The position numbers were made by a program, and so were the translations under genes. Positions 52,052-59,212 of a DNA stretch of 64,000 nucleotides are shown in pieces. Under the pieces are notes generated by a model that was given only the letters and a program-made list of their open reading frames with translations, was not told the origin of the DNA and ran no database searches. Origin of the DNA: Thiovibrio frasassiensis. Lineage in GTDB: Bacteria; Desulfobacterota; Desulfobulbia; Desulfobulbales; Desulfurivibrionaceae. The stretch is taken from contig NZ_JAPHEH010000001.1 of assembly GCF_029607905.1 (NCBI RefSeq), positions 1,331,530 to 1,395,529 on the forward strand, given 5' to 3'. The first letter of the stretch is position 1; the number at the start of each line of letters is the position of its first letter.

Positions 52052-52759
52052 TTAGCTGCGGCGGGTGAGGCGGTTGACAATGATGGTCAGTTCCTTATCT
52101 TCGCTGCGCATCTTGCGGGCGCTTACCGCTATTTCGTATTCCTTTTCCGCCAGCAGGAGAAATTTGGGCAGGCTTTTGCGGCGGACATCGTGGGCCAGAT
52201 AGATGACCCCGTTTTCCGCCAGCAATGCGCGGAAGATATTCAAAAGCGGGGTGAAAAACTCTTCCCGGAAAAGAATTTCGGCCCCGATGATGGTGTCGAA
52301 GCGCGGCAGGGTCGGCGGTTTCAGCCAGTCGAGCAACCGGCACTCCACCCCTTTGAGCCCGCTGGCCGCGGCGCTGACCCGTTGAAAATCGAGAATGTGG
52401 GGCTCGTAATCGGTCAGGGTCACACGGTAGCCGGCCATGGCGGCGGCAAGACCCGGGGCGCCGAGGCCGGCACCGAGTTCGATCAGGCTTTGCCCCTCTT
52501 TGGCCGGCGGGGTGGTGAGCATGAGGTCCGCCAGGACCATTGCGGCTTCCCAGAGTTTTACCCAGAAGGGAAATTCTTCCACATTCTTGAAGGGATCTTT
52601 TCCGGCCAGAAGCGGTTCAAGGTCGGTGACCTGGAGGAGCTGGATTTCCTTGCCGCGCAGGTGTAAAGGCTGGAAGTCCACGGTGTATGTTTTTCTGATC
52701 TCCCGCAGACGGGCATACTGTTTTTCGGGAAGCAGGGTAGGATCCATCTGGTTCTCCAT
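52052..52759 (-). CDS. Class I SAM methyltransferase of the protein-lysine methyltransferase-like group
   Basis: 235 residues. EFPFWVKLWEAAMVLADLM then LIELGAGLGAPGLAAAMAG (motif I), TLTDYEPHILD-type motif II. This FWxxLWEA...ELGxGxGxxG layout is shared with METTL/FAM86 protein methyltransferases and some bacterial relatives. Target unknown. Downstream of uppP by 24 bases, upstream of another methyltransferase. Confidence 0.85.
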   Translation of the reverse strand: MENQMDPTLLPEKQYARLREIRKTYTVDFQPLHLRGKEIQLLQVTDLEPLLAGKDPFKNVEEFPFWVKLWEAAMVLADLMLTTPPAKEGQSLIELGAGLGAPGLAAAMAGYRVTLTDYEPHILDFQRVSAAASGLKGVECRLLDWLKPPTLPRFDTIIGAEILFREEFFTPLLNIFRALLAENGVIYLAHDVRRKSLPKFLLLAEKEYEIAVSARKMRSEDKELTIIVNRLTRRS

Positions 52760-52783
52760 GGCGGCGCAGGGGCGCCGGTGAAG

Positions 52784-53596
52784 TTATCGTTGCAGAAAAA
52801 GGGCGATCAAGACCAGGGCCGCGACCAGAAAGCGGTAGTAGGCGAAGATGGCAAAGCTTCTGGCCCGGATGTATTGCATGAGAAAGGAAATGAACATGTA
52901 GCCGGAAACGGCGGCGGCAAGAAAGCCGGCAACATAGAGAATGGTTTGCCCCTCCACCATGCCATTTTTGATGATCTTGGGAATTTCGTGCATCCCTGCT
53001 CCGAAGATGATGGGTGCGGAAAGCAGAAAGGAAAAACGGATCGCCGCTTGCCGGGTGAGTCCCATGGCAAGTCCGCAGGTGATGGTGCTGCCGCTTCGCG
53101 ATACTCCGGGGATGATGGCGCAGGCCTGGGAAAGGCCGATCAGCAGGGCATTCATCAGGGTTATTTTTTCGAAAGCACGGGTACGTTTGCCGGTGCGGTC
53201 CGCAAGGAGGAGGAGCACTCCTGCCCCGGCCAGGGCGGTCGCCACCAAGGCCGGGTGGCGGAAATAGTTTTCCGCTGCTTGTCCCAACAAGAGGCCGGCC
53301 AAGGCTCCGGGGATGGTGGCAATGGCAATGAAGAGCGTCATCTTGCGCAGACGGGCTGTTTCGCTTGGCTCTTGCTGGAGGCCCAAAACGGCCTTGCCCA
53401 TCTGCCAGAAATCATCCCGAAAATAGGCGAGGATTGCCAAAAGAGTGCCGAGGTGCAGGGCCACGTCAAAGGCTAGGTCGGATTCCTGGGCCCCGAGAAA
53501 ATAATGGGCCAGGGCCAGATGGCCGGAGCTGGAAACGGGCAGGAATTCGGTGGCGCCTTGGATGATGCCAAAGATGATTGCTTCGATGAGGTTCAT
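52784..53596 (-). CDS. uppP: Undecaprenyl-diphosphatase
   Basis: 270 residues, about eight TM helices. Motifs EFLPVSSSGHL (N-terminal) and IPGVSRSGSTI (C-terminal) form the UppP active site; both acidic residues present. Recycles the lipid carrier for peptidoglycan. First gene of a unit with two methyltransferases. Confidence 0.97.
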   Translation of the reverse strand: MNLIEAIIFGIIQGATEFLPVSSSGHLALAHYFLGAQESDLAFDVALHLGTLLAILAYFRDDFWQMGKAVLGLQQEPSETARLRKMTLFIAIATIPGALAGLLLGQAAENYFRHPALVATALAGAGVLLLLADRTGKRTRAFEKITLMNALLIGLSQACAIIPGVSRSGSTITCGLAMGLTRQAAIRFSFLLSAPIIFGAGMHEIPKIIKNGMVEGQTILYVAGFLAAAVSGYMFISFLMQYIRARSFAIFAYYRFLVAALVLIALFLQR

Positions 53597-53660
53597 GGTT
53601 TGGCACTATACGAAAGGGAGGCGGAAAAGTAAATACCGATGGGAAACGATATGTGGGAAT

Positions 53661-53692
53661 AAAAAAAAGCCCGGCCAGAGGCCGGGCTTTTT
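53661..53692. terminator. Bidirectional terminator downstream of the small exported protein
   Basis: Arms 53666-53676 and 53680-53690, GC-rich, 3-base loop, A-tract on the left and T-tract on the right. Serves the minus-strand gene ending at 53725. Confidence 0.9.
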
Positions 53693-53724
53693 AGATGCGC
53701 CTGTAACAGGTCATCACGAGGGGA

Positions 53725-53958
53725 TTAGCAACCCTCGATGGCTTTCTTTTTCTTGGCAGCAACGATCTTGCCGTCTTTTACTGCAACTTTGTCGCCAACC
53801 TTAGCAGCGCCTTCAACGGTGGATACAGCGCCTGCGCAATCTACGGTTACCTTGGTGCCTTCAACCTTGGTTACGGTGCAGTCGCTAGCGAAAGATACGG
53901 CAGCGCCGCTTACTACGAAAGCCACAGCCATTGCCAGGGAAATCATCTTCTTGCTCAT
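53725..53958 (-). CDS. Small exported protein, unknown
   Basis: 77 residues from the second ATG (53958; AGGAG six bases upstream; the ATG at 53964 overlaps that site). Sec signal ending SFA, mature part of about 53 residues of predicted short beta strands (CTVTKVEGTKVTVDCAG...VGDKVAVKDGKI), a Lys-rich patch and two or three Cys. Strong promoter, leader hairpin and strong terminator suggest high expression. Family not recognised. Confidence 0.8.
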   Translation of the reverse strand: MSKKMISLAMAVAFVVSGAAVSFASDCTVTKVEGTKVTVDCAGAVSTVEGAAKVGDKVAVKDGKIVAAKKKKAIEGC

Positions 53959-53992
53959 GTTCATCTCCTCTTAAGTGGTATTTGGGGAAATA

Positions 53993-54016
53993 TTTCCTGT
54001 TGTTCGCAACAGGAAA
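53993..54016 (-). other. 5'-UTR hairpin of the small exported protein
   Basis: Perfect 10-bp stem with a 4-base loop (CGAA on the transcript), starting about 15 bases after the inferred start site. Such structures often stabilise abundant mRNAs. Confidence 0.7.
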
Positions 54017-54017
54017 A

Positions 54018-54037
54018 TAATGAATGACAGTTCATTA
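54018..54037. promoter_or_regulatory. Palindromic operator candidate
   Basis: TAATGAA, six bases, TTCATTA: perfect 7-bp arms adjoining the -10 element and covering the start site, a repressor position. Confidence 0.6.
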
Positions 54038-54065
54038 AATATACGGCACGAGCACAGGATGTCAA
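54038..54065 (-). promoter_or_regulatory. Strong sigma-70 promoter of the small exported protein
   Basis: Minus strand TTGACA (perfect), 16-base spacer, TATATT. Start near 54031, 73 bases before the gene. Confidence 0.75.
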
Positions 54066-54081
54066 CCCGAAAGTTCCCTTT

Positions 54082-54588
54082 TTATTTCAGGATGGCGTTG
54101 AGATCGTTCACCAGGGTCTGATGATCCACATAGCCATCATACCGTTTGACCACATTGCCTTCCTTGTTTACCAGAAACGAGGTGGGGATGCCGAGGATGC
54201 CCCCGAAAGCCCTGGGGGTTTCCGAGTCGCTCAGCAGAACGGGGTAGTTGATCTCCATCTTCTGGGCGAATTTATCAACCAGGGAGCTGCCGCCTTGGTC
54301 GGTGGAGATGCCGATCACGGTAAATCCTTTCGGTCCGTATTCTTTTTGCAGCTTGATGAAATCCGGAATTTCTTTACGGCAGGGAGGGCACCAGGTGGCA
54401 AAGAAATTGATGAGCATTGCCTGGCCCTGATAGGCGCTGGCCTTTACCATGGCGCCATCCTTCACTGAGGGCAGGGCAAAGGAAGGCATCTTGGTGGCAC
54501 CCTGGGCAGCGCCTACCATCAGGGTGAAAAGGGCAAGGGTGATGGTGAGAATGCGGGCTTTCGCCGCCATGGCTTTCATGATCTGCAT
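54082..54588 (-). CDS. TlpA/ResA-type exported thioredoxin
   Basis: 168 residues from ATG 54588 (AGGAG upstream). Signal peptide at about 8-30, then thioredoxin fold with redox motif FFATWCPPCRKEIP, cis-Pro in GIPTSFLV. Reduces periplasmic disulfides, often for cytochrome c maturation. 123 bases after the ferredoxin of the hcp operon. Confidence 0.93.
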   Translation of the reverse strand: MQIMKAMAAKARILTITLALFTLMVGAAQGATKMPSFALPSVKDGAMVKASAYQGQAMLINFFATWCPPCRKEIPDFIKLQKEYGPKGFTVIGISTDQGGSSLVDKFAQKMEINYPVLLSDSETPRAFGGILGIPTSFLVNKEGNVVKRYDGYVDHQTLVNDLNAILK

Positions 54589-54711
54589 GAAGGACTCCTG
54601 GGTAAAGGTATGCCGCCGGGTTGGTCTATAATCGTTTCCCAAAATACTATCTTTTTACCTCCTTTTTCCGGGAAACAAAAGGGGAAAGATTGGTCTGGCG
54701 GCGCAGGGATT

Positions 54712-55464
54712 TCAGGAGGACATCTTCCCCCGGCTGAGACGTTCCCCCCTGGCGGAGATCACCACCTCCTGCACGGGAATGGTCTTGCCGGAGCGGGAAA
54801 GGGCCTGGCTGACAATATGGCGCATGTTGCCGCAGCAGGGCACCTCCATGATCGCCATGGTGATGCTCTTGATCCCGGAGGAGGCAAAGATTTCGCTGAA
54901 TTTCTGGATGGCGCCTTCCACATCGTCAAATTTCGGGCAGCCAAGCATCACTGCCTTGCCGCTCAGAAGGTCGCGGTGAAAATCAGGGTAGGCCACCGGC
55001 ACGCAGTCGGCTGCGATCAGGAGATCGGCGCCTTTGAGAAAGGGGGCACTGGGCGGCACCAAGCGGATCTGCACCGGCCAGTGGCTCAGGGCGGAACCGC
55101 TATTGCCCAGGGAAATCGGGGCATTGGCGGACTGGCAGGGGGTGGCTGGGGTAAAGGTCTGCAGCTTGGCCGAGGGACAGCCGCTTACGGGCGGGGCGGG
55201 GTGGTTTTTTCCCCCGTCTCTTTTGCTGAGCAGCTCTTCCACCGCCTTTTCGTCAAAATCGTCGGCTTCTCGCTCGATGATGCGCAGGGCGCCGGTGGGG
55301 CAGTCGCCCAGGCAGGCGCCCAATCCGTCGCAATATTTTTCCGCCAGCATCTTTGCCTTGCCGTCCACGATCTGCAGAGCACCTTCCGCACAGGAGATAA
55401 TGCACTGGCCGCAGCCGTTACACAAGGATTCGTCTATCTCTATAATCTTTCTCATTATTTTCAT
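54712..55464 (-). CDS. Ferredoxin-domain protein of the hcp operon
   Basis: 250 residues. N-terminal dicluster ferredoxin: CNGCGQCIISCAEGAL and CDGLGACLGDCPTGAL. The second cluster spacing is unusual (CxxxxxCxxxC). The C-terminal 150 residues include ADCVPVAYPDFHRDLLSGKAVMLGCPK and MEVPCCGNMR, with further cysteines, resembling ferredoxins found next to hcp in anaerobes. Likely electron donor to Hcp. 13 bases after the HD-domain gene. Confidence 0.88.
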   Translation of the reverse strand: MKIMRKIIEIDESLCNGCGQCIISCAEGALQIVDGKAKMLAEKYCDGLGACLGDCPTGALRIIEREADDFDEKAVEELLSKRDGGKNHPAPPVSGCPSAKLQTFTPATPCQSANAPISLGNSGSALSHWPVQIRLVPPSAPFLKGADLLIAADCVPVAYPDFHRDLLSGKAVMLGCPKFDDVEGAIQKFSEIFASSGIKSITMAIMEVPCCGNMRHIVSQALSRSGKTIPVQEVVISARGERLSRGKMSS

Positions 55465-55477
55465 GGCAATATCTCCG

Positions 55478-56209
55478 TTATCCCTTCAGCAGCACCTTGG
55501 CGGCCAGAGTGGCTCCTGCCTTGGTGAGGAAGGAGCGGTCGATGATCTTTTGCAGATGGGCCGGGGGGGAAGGCGTATCTTTCTGTTTTTCTTCCAGGTT
55601 GGTGATCAGGTCGGCGTCGTACAGCACCTTGAAGTTCATGCTCTCTTCCGGCCTCGGTAGATGATGGTGGCCGATGATGTCGCAAACCTCGTCGATGAGG
55701 GGCAGGGGTGCGTCAAGCGCGAGAAGAATCTCCCGGGCCACCGGAGGACCTTCAAGATGCTGGTGTTTGGGGGAGGCGCTGTGGTATTTGCGCTCCGACT
55801 CTTTGATGCCGATGTCGTGGAGATAGGCGGTAATCTCTACGACTGCCGGGTTGCACTCCTCTTTTGCCGCGATCTCCACGGCGTGGCGGGCCACTCGGCT
55901 GGCGTGGCCGATGCGGCGGAAGTCGTCAGCAAAGTAGCGTTTCATTTCCACTCCCACCCGTTCCTTGAGCAGCTCCTGCTTTTTGGCCAGCAACTCCGGG
56001 GGCAGGGAGCCCAGACACTGGGAGGCGTAGGGGCAATACGAAGCGCAGCCGAAATCGTTTTTGGGGTTCAGCATCCGGGTGGAGCACTGGCCGCATTTGC
56101 GGCTCACGTCGTCTTTGAAAAATTCCACACTGTTGCCGCATTTCGGGCAGGTTGCCTCGAAGACGGCATTGGCATCCCAGTAGCGGCTATCCTGGCCAGG
56201 GCACTGCAT
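55478..56209 (-). CDS. HD-domain phosphohydrolase-like protein with N-terminal zinc-ribbon region
   Basis: 243 residues from ATG 56209 (AAGGAG site). N-terminal part has CPKCGN and CGQCSTRM pairs plus CASYCPYASQC, suited to zinc or an Fe-S cluster. The C-terminal HD domain shows H (RIGHASRVARHA), HD in AYLHDIGI, and later GHHH and a final D. Unusual to find such a fusion between hcp and its ferredoxin. Product or substrate unknown (nucleotide or signalling molecule). Confidence 0.85.
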   Translation of the reverse strand: MQCPGQDSRYWDANAVFEATCPKCGNSVEFFKDDVSRKCGQCSTRMLNPKNDFGCASYCPYASQCLGSLPPELLAKKQELLKERVGVEMKRYFADDFRRIGHASRVARHAVEIAAKEECNPAVVEITAYLHDIGIKESERKYHSASPKHQHLEGPPVAREILLALDAPLPLIDEVCDIIGHHHLPRPEESMNFKVLYDADLITNLEEKQKDTPSPPAHLQKIIDRSFLTKAGATLAAKVLLKG

Positions 56210-56271
56210 GGTAATCTCCTTGCATGGGCAGGCGAGTGCGGCGGAGAGAGGATCGCCACACTCGCCTTTTT

Positions 56272-57903
56272 TTATCCGAGGATGGCTTTCAGATCCTCGG
56301 CCGGGGTGGTGACCGGCTTGATGGAGAAGTTTTTCACCAGCACGTCCAGCACGTTGGGGGTGATGAAGGCGGGCAGGCTGGGTCCGATCCGGATGTTCTG
56401 GATGCCCAGGTTCAGCAGGGTCAGAAGGATGACCACCGCTTTCTGCTCGTACCAGGAGAGCACCAGGGAGAGCGGCAGGTCGTTGACCCCGCACTCAAAG
56501 GCGCCGGCCAGGGCTACGGCGATCTGAATGGCCGAGTAGGCATCGTTGCACTGGCCTACGTCGAGAAGACGCGGGATGCCGCCGATGTCGCCCAATTTTT
56601 TGTCAAAGAAACGGAACTTGCCGCAGGCCAGGGTGAGAATCATGCAGTCTGCGGGGATCTGCTCGACGATCTCGGTATAGTAGTTGCGACCGGGCTTGGC
56701 GCCGTCACAGCCGCCCACCAGGAAAAAGTGGCGGATGGCTTTGGCTTTGACCGCGGCGATAACCTTGTCGGCCACGCCGAGCACGGTGTTTCTGGCAAAA
56801 CCTACGAGAACCGAATCCTTGTCCAGGGTATCGCTGAACCCGGGCAGGGCCAGGGCGCGGTTGATAACCGGGCTGAAATCTTTGTTCTCGCCGATGTGTG
56901 TCACCTCGGGCCAACCGACCAGACCGGTGGTGAAGACATTGGCCTTATAGGAGTCAAGGGGCTTCTGGATGCAGTTGGTGGTAAAGAGGATGGCCCCCGG
57001 GAACTCGGGCATCTCCTTATGCTGATTCTGCCAGGCCGTGCCGAAGTGGCCATAAAAATGGGGGTACTTCTTCAGCTCCGGATAGCCGTGGCAGGGTAGC
57101 ATCTCGCCGTGGGTGTAGATGTTGATTCCCTTGCCCTTGGTCTGCTCAAGGAGCATGGCCAGGTCTTTGAGATCATGGCCGGTGACCAGGATACATTTGC
57201 CGGGGATATGCCCCAGGGGTACCGGGGTGGGAACCGGGTGGCCGTATGTGCCGGTGTTGCCCGCATCAAGCAATTCCATGGCCTTGAGGTTCACCTCGCC
57301 GCATTTCAGGGCAAGAGCCACCAACTGGTCAAGACCGAGATCCTTGCGGGTCAGGTCACTCATGGCCTCATGGATGTAGGCATAGACCGTGTCATCTTCC
57401 TTACCGAGAATGGCGGCGTGGTCGGTGTAGGCGGCAAGGCCGCGCAAGCCGTACATGGTGATCTGCTTTAAGGATTGCAGGTCAGCATTGGCATCCAGGG
57501 TGTTGATGAAGTTCAGGGCTGCTCCCTGTGCTTCCAGGCCGCTCAGGGAGTCGGCCGGGGTAAAGGTGGCTGCCGGAGCGGTGGTGTCAATCGTGCCGCC
57601 AGCCGCCGTAACCTTCGCCTTCAGTCCATCCCGCAAGGTGACGGTTTTGCGGATCAGGGCCTCAAAACGGCTGGGGTCAAAATCCACATTGGTGAGGCAG
57701 GAAAAAATCGCTTCGCAGGTGAAACGGTCCACCGCGTTATCTGTAACCCCGACCTTGCGGCCGGCGCTGGCAACAAGGCTCAACCCCTGGACCGCATGGG
57801 TCAGCAGATCTTCCAGCCCGGCGACTGCTTCGTTTTTTCCGCAGACACCGATGGTGGTGCAGCCGGTTCCTTTGGCGGTCTGTTCACATTGGTTGCAAAA
57901 CAT
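56272..57903 (-). CDS. hcp: Hybrid cluster protein (hydroxylamine/NO reductase)
   Basis: 543 residues from ATG 57903 (AAGGAG upstream). N-terminal cysteines 3, 6, 15 and 21 (MFCNQCEQTAKGTGC) as in Desulfovibrio class I Hcp, and later Cys/His/Glu ligands of the 4Fe-2S-2O cluster. Reduces nitric oxide or hydroxylamine and supports S-nitrosylation in some bacteria. First gene of an operon with the HD protein and ferredoxin. FNR/HcpR-type box upstream. Confidence 0.97.
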   Translation of the reverse strand: MFCNQCEQTAKGTGCTTIGVCGKNEAVAGLEDLLTHAVQGLSLVASAGRKVGVTDNAVDRFTCEAIFSCLTNVDFDPSRFEALIRKTVTLRDGLKAKVTAAGGTIDTTAPAATFTPADSLSGLEAQGAALNFINTLDANADLQSLKQITMYGLRGLAAYTDHAAILGKEDDTVYAYIHEAMSDLTRKDLGLDQLVALALKCGEVNLKAMELLDAGNTGTYGHPVPTPVPLGHIPGKCILVTGHDLKDLAMLLEQTKGKGINIYTHGEMLPCHGYPELKKYPHFYGHFGTAWQNQHKEMPEFPGAILFTTNCIQKPLDSYKANVFTTGLVGWPEVTHIGENKDFSPVINRALALPGFSDTLDKDSVLVGFARNTVLGVADKVIAAVKAKAIRHFFLVGGCDGAKPGRNYYTEIVEQIPADCMILTLACGKFRFFDKKLGDIGGIPRLLDVGQCNDAYSAIQIAVALAGAFECGVNDLPLSLVLSWYEQKAVVILLTLLNLGIQNIRIGPSLPAFITPNVLDVLVKNFSIKPVTTPAEDLKAILG

Positions 57904-57965
57904 GGCGATTCTCCTTGTATGCTGTATTGGTTGGGGTAACCCGTATTGGTGCATTTGTTGATCAG

Positions 57966-58007
57966 ACTATAGCCTTGATTATCCGGCCGGGCGTTGACTT
58001 AAATCAA
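57966..58007 (-). promoter_or_regulatory. hcp promoter with FNR/HcpR-type box at about -41.5
   Basis: Minus strand: palindrome TTGATTTAAGTCAA (58007-57994), 22 bases, then TATAGT (57971-57966). If +1 is at 57959, the box centre is at -41.5, the class II activator position of FNR/CRP-type proteins. HcpR-like regulators are known to control hcp in sulfate reducers. Confidence 0.7.
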
Positions 58008-58166
58008 GAAGAAAGAGTTTTTTAGTCCGATTTGTTTTTTTGTCGCACGAGGCAACGGAAAGATGCGGAGGGCAAAAAAAATAAGCATGAATAATGTAGT
58101 GTTGCGGTTTAGAATAACCGGCGCGGACAGCATTTTTTCCCTTCACCTAATTATGACAGGGGCGGC

Positions 58167-58781
58167 ATGGAATATCTCTTGGTTATCGGTTCGTATCTTA
58201 TCGGTTCAATCCCCTTTGGCCTGGTTTTGGGAAAGGTGGCGGGCGTTGATGTCCGCGCTGCGGGCAGCGGCAATATCGGGGCCACCAATGTCGCCCGGCT
58301 GGTAGGCAAAAAAGTCGGAGCCCTCACCTTGGTCTGCGATGCGCTCAAGGGTATTCTGCCGATGCTGGTTGCGGGTTGGCTTTTGGCCGATGGCAGCGGG
58401 CGGGAACTCTGGGTACCGCTTTGCGGCGGCGCGGCTTTTCTTGGCCATCTCTACCCGCTCTATCTGAAGTTTAAGGGCGGCAAGGGCGTGGCCACGGCGC
58501 TGGGGATCTTTCTTTATCTGACGCCGGTGGCTGCGCTCATTGATCTGCTGATCTTTGTCGGAGTGGTCTACAACTGGGGGTATGTCTCCTTGGGTTCGCT
58601 CACCGCAGCCCTGCTGATGCCGGGGCTGGTCTGGCTGCTGACCGGCTCGCTGAGCAACTCCTTGCTGGCGTTCGGGATCGGGGTGCTGATCTGGGTCAAG
58701 CATCGGGAGAATATCGAACGGCTTATGAAACACGAGGAAAAGAGCTGGCGGAAAAAAGACGGTGACTCAGGCAACCCATGA
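58167..58781 (+). CDS. plsY: Acyl-phosphate glycerol-3-phosphate acyltransferase
   Basis: 204 residues, about five TM helices. GSIPFGLVLGK, GSGNIGATNV and HLYPLYLKFKGGKGVAT motifs of PlsY. Makes lysophosphatidic acid from acyl-phosphate. Coupled to the J-domain gene by a four-base overlap. Confidence 0.97.
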   Translation: MEYLLVIGSYLIGSIPFGLVLGKVAGVDVRAAGSGNIGATNVARLVGKKVGALTLVCDALKGILPMLVAGWLLADGSGRELWVPLCGGAAFLGHLYPLYLKFKGGKGVATALGIFLYLTPVAALIDLLIFVGVVYNWGYVSLGSLTAALLMPGLVWLLTGSLSNSLLAFGIGVLIWVKHRENIERLMKHEEKSWRKKDGDSGNP

Positions 58782-59113
58782 CCAACGATGAATGGAAGAA
58801 GATCGTCGAGGCCAAGACCCTCTTGGGCTTGCCGGATCATGCGACCCTGGCGGAGATAAAAAAGGCGTTTCGCCGGCTCTCCAAGGAGCATCACCCTGAT
58901 CTTGCCCACCACAGGGACGCAGGGCAAGATCAGGGTGATGGGCCGCGGCTGGAAATGCACCGCCTCACCGAGGCGTACCAGATTCTTCTGGAATATGGGA
59001 AAAAATATAGAATTCCCCTGGTGCCGGGGGAGGATCAGCCCCTTGAGGGGGAAGACTGGTGGATGGAGCGCTTTGGTGAGGATCCCCTTTGGGGCCCAGG
59101 CCGCAACAGTTAA
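58778..59113 (+). CDS. J-domain (DnaJ-like) protein with an internal inverted repeat
   Basis: 111 residues. J domain with KAFRRLSKEHHPD (HPD at 39-41), then MHRLTEAYQILLEYGK helix III, C-terminal DWWMERFGEDPLWG. Between helix II and III lies HHRDAGQDQGDGPRL, whose coding DNA is the reverse complement of the HPD region. Likely stimulates a DnaK partner. Coupled to plsY. Confidence 0.85.
   Translation: MTNDEWKKIVEAKTLLGLPDHATLAEIKKAFRRLSKEHHPDLAHHRDAGQDQGDGPRLEMHRLTEAYQILLEYGKKYRIPLVPGEDQPLEGEDWWMERFGEDPLWGPGRNS
58889..58940 (+). repeat. Perfect 19-bp inverted repeat inside the J-domain gene
   Basis: Arms 58889-58907 and 58922-58940 are exact reverse complements; spacer 14 bases. Left arm encodes HHPDLA, right arm GQDQGDG. 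Confidence 0.95.
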
Positions 59114-59212
59114 TGCGTCCTGATCAGAGGGCGGCCATTTACTTCGCCGCCCCGGCCTCCCTCGCTGTCCTGCGAATAAGCCTCTTGAACGGCATTGCTG
59201 CCGAACCCCTGC

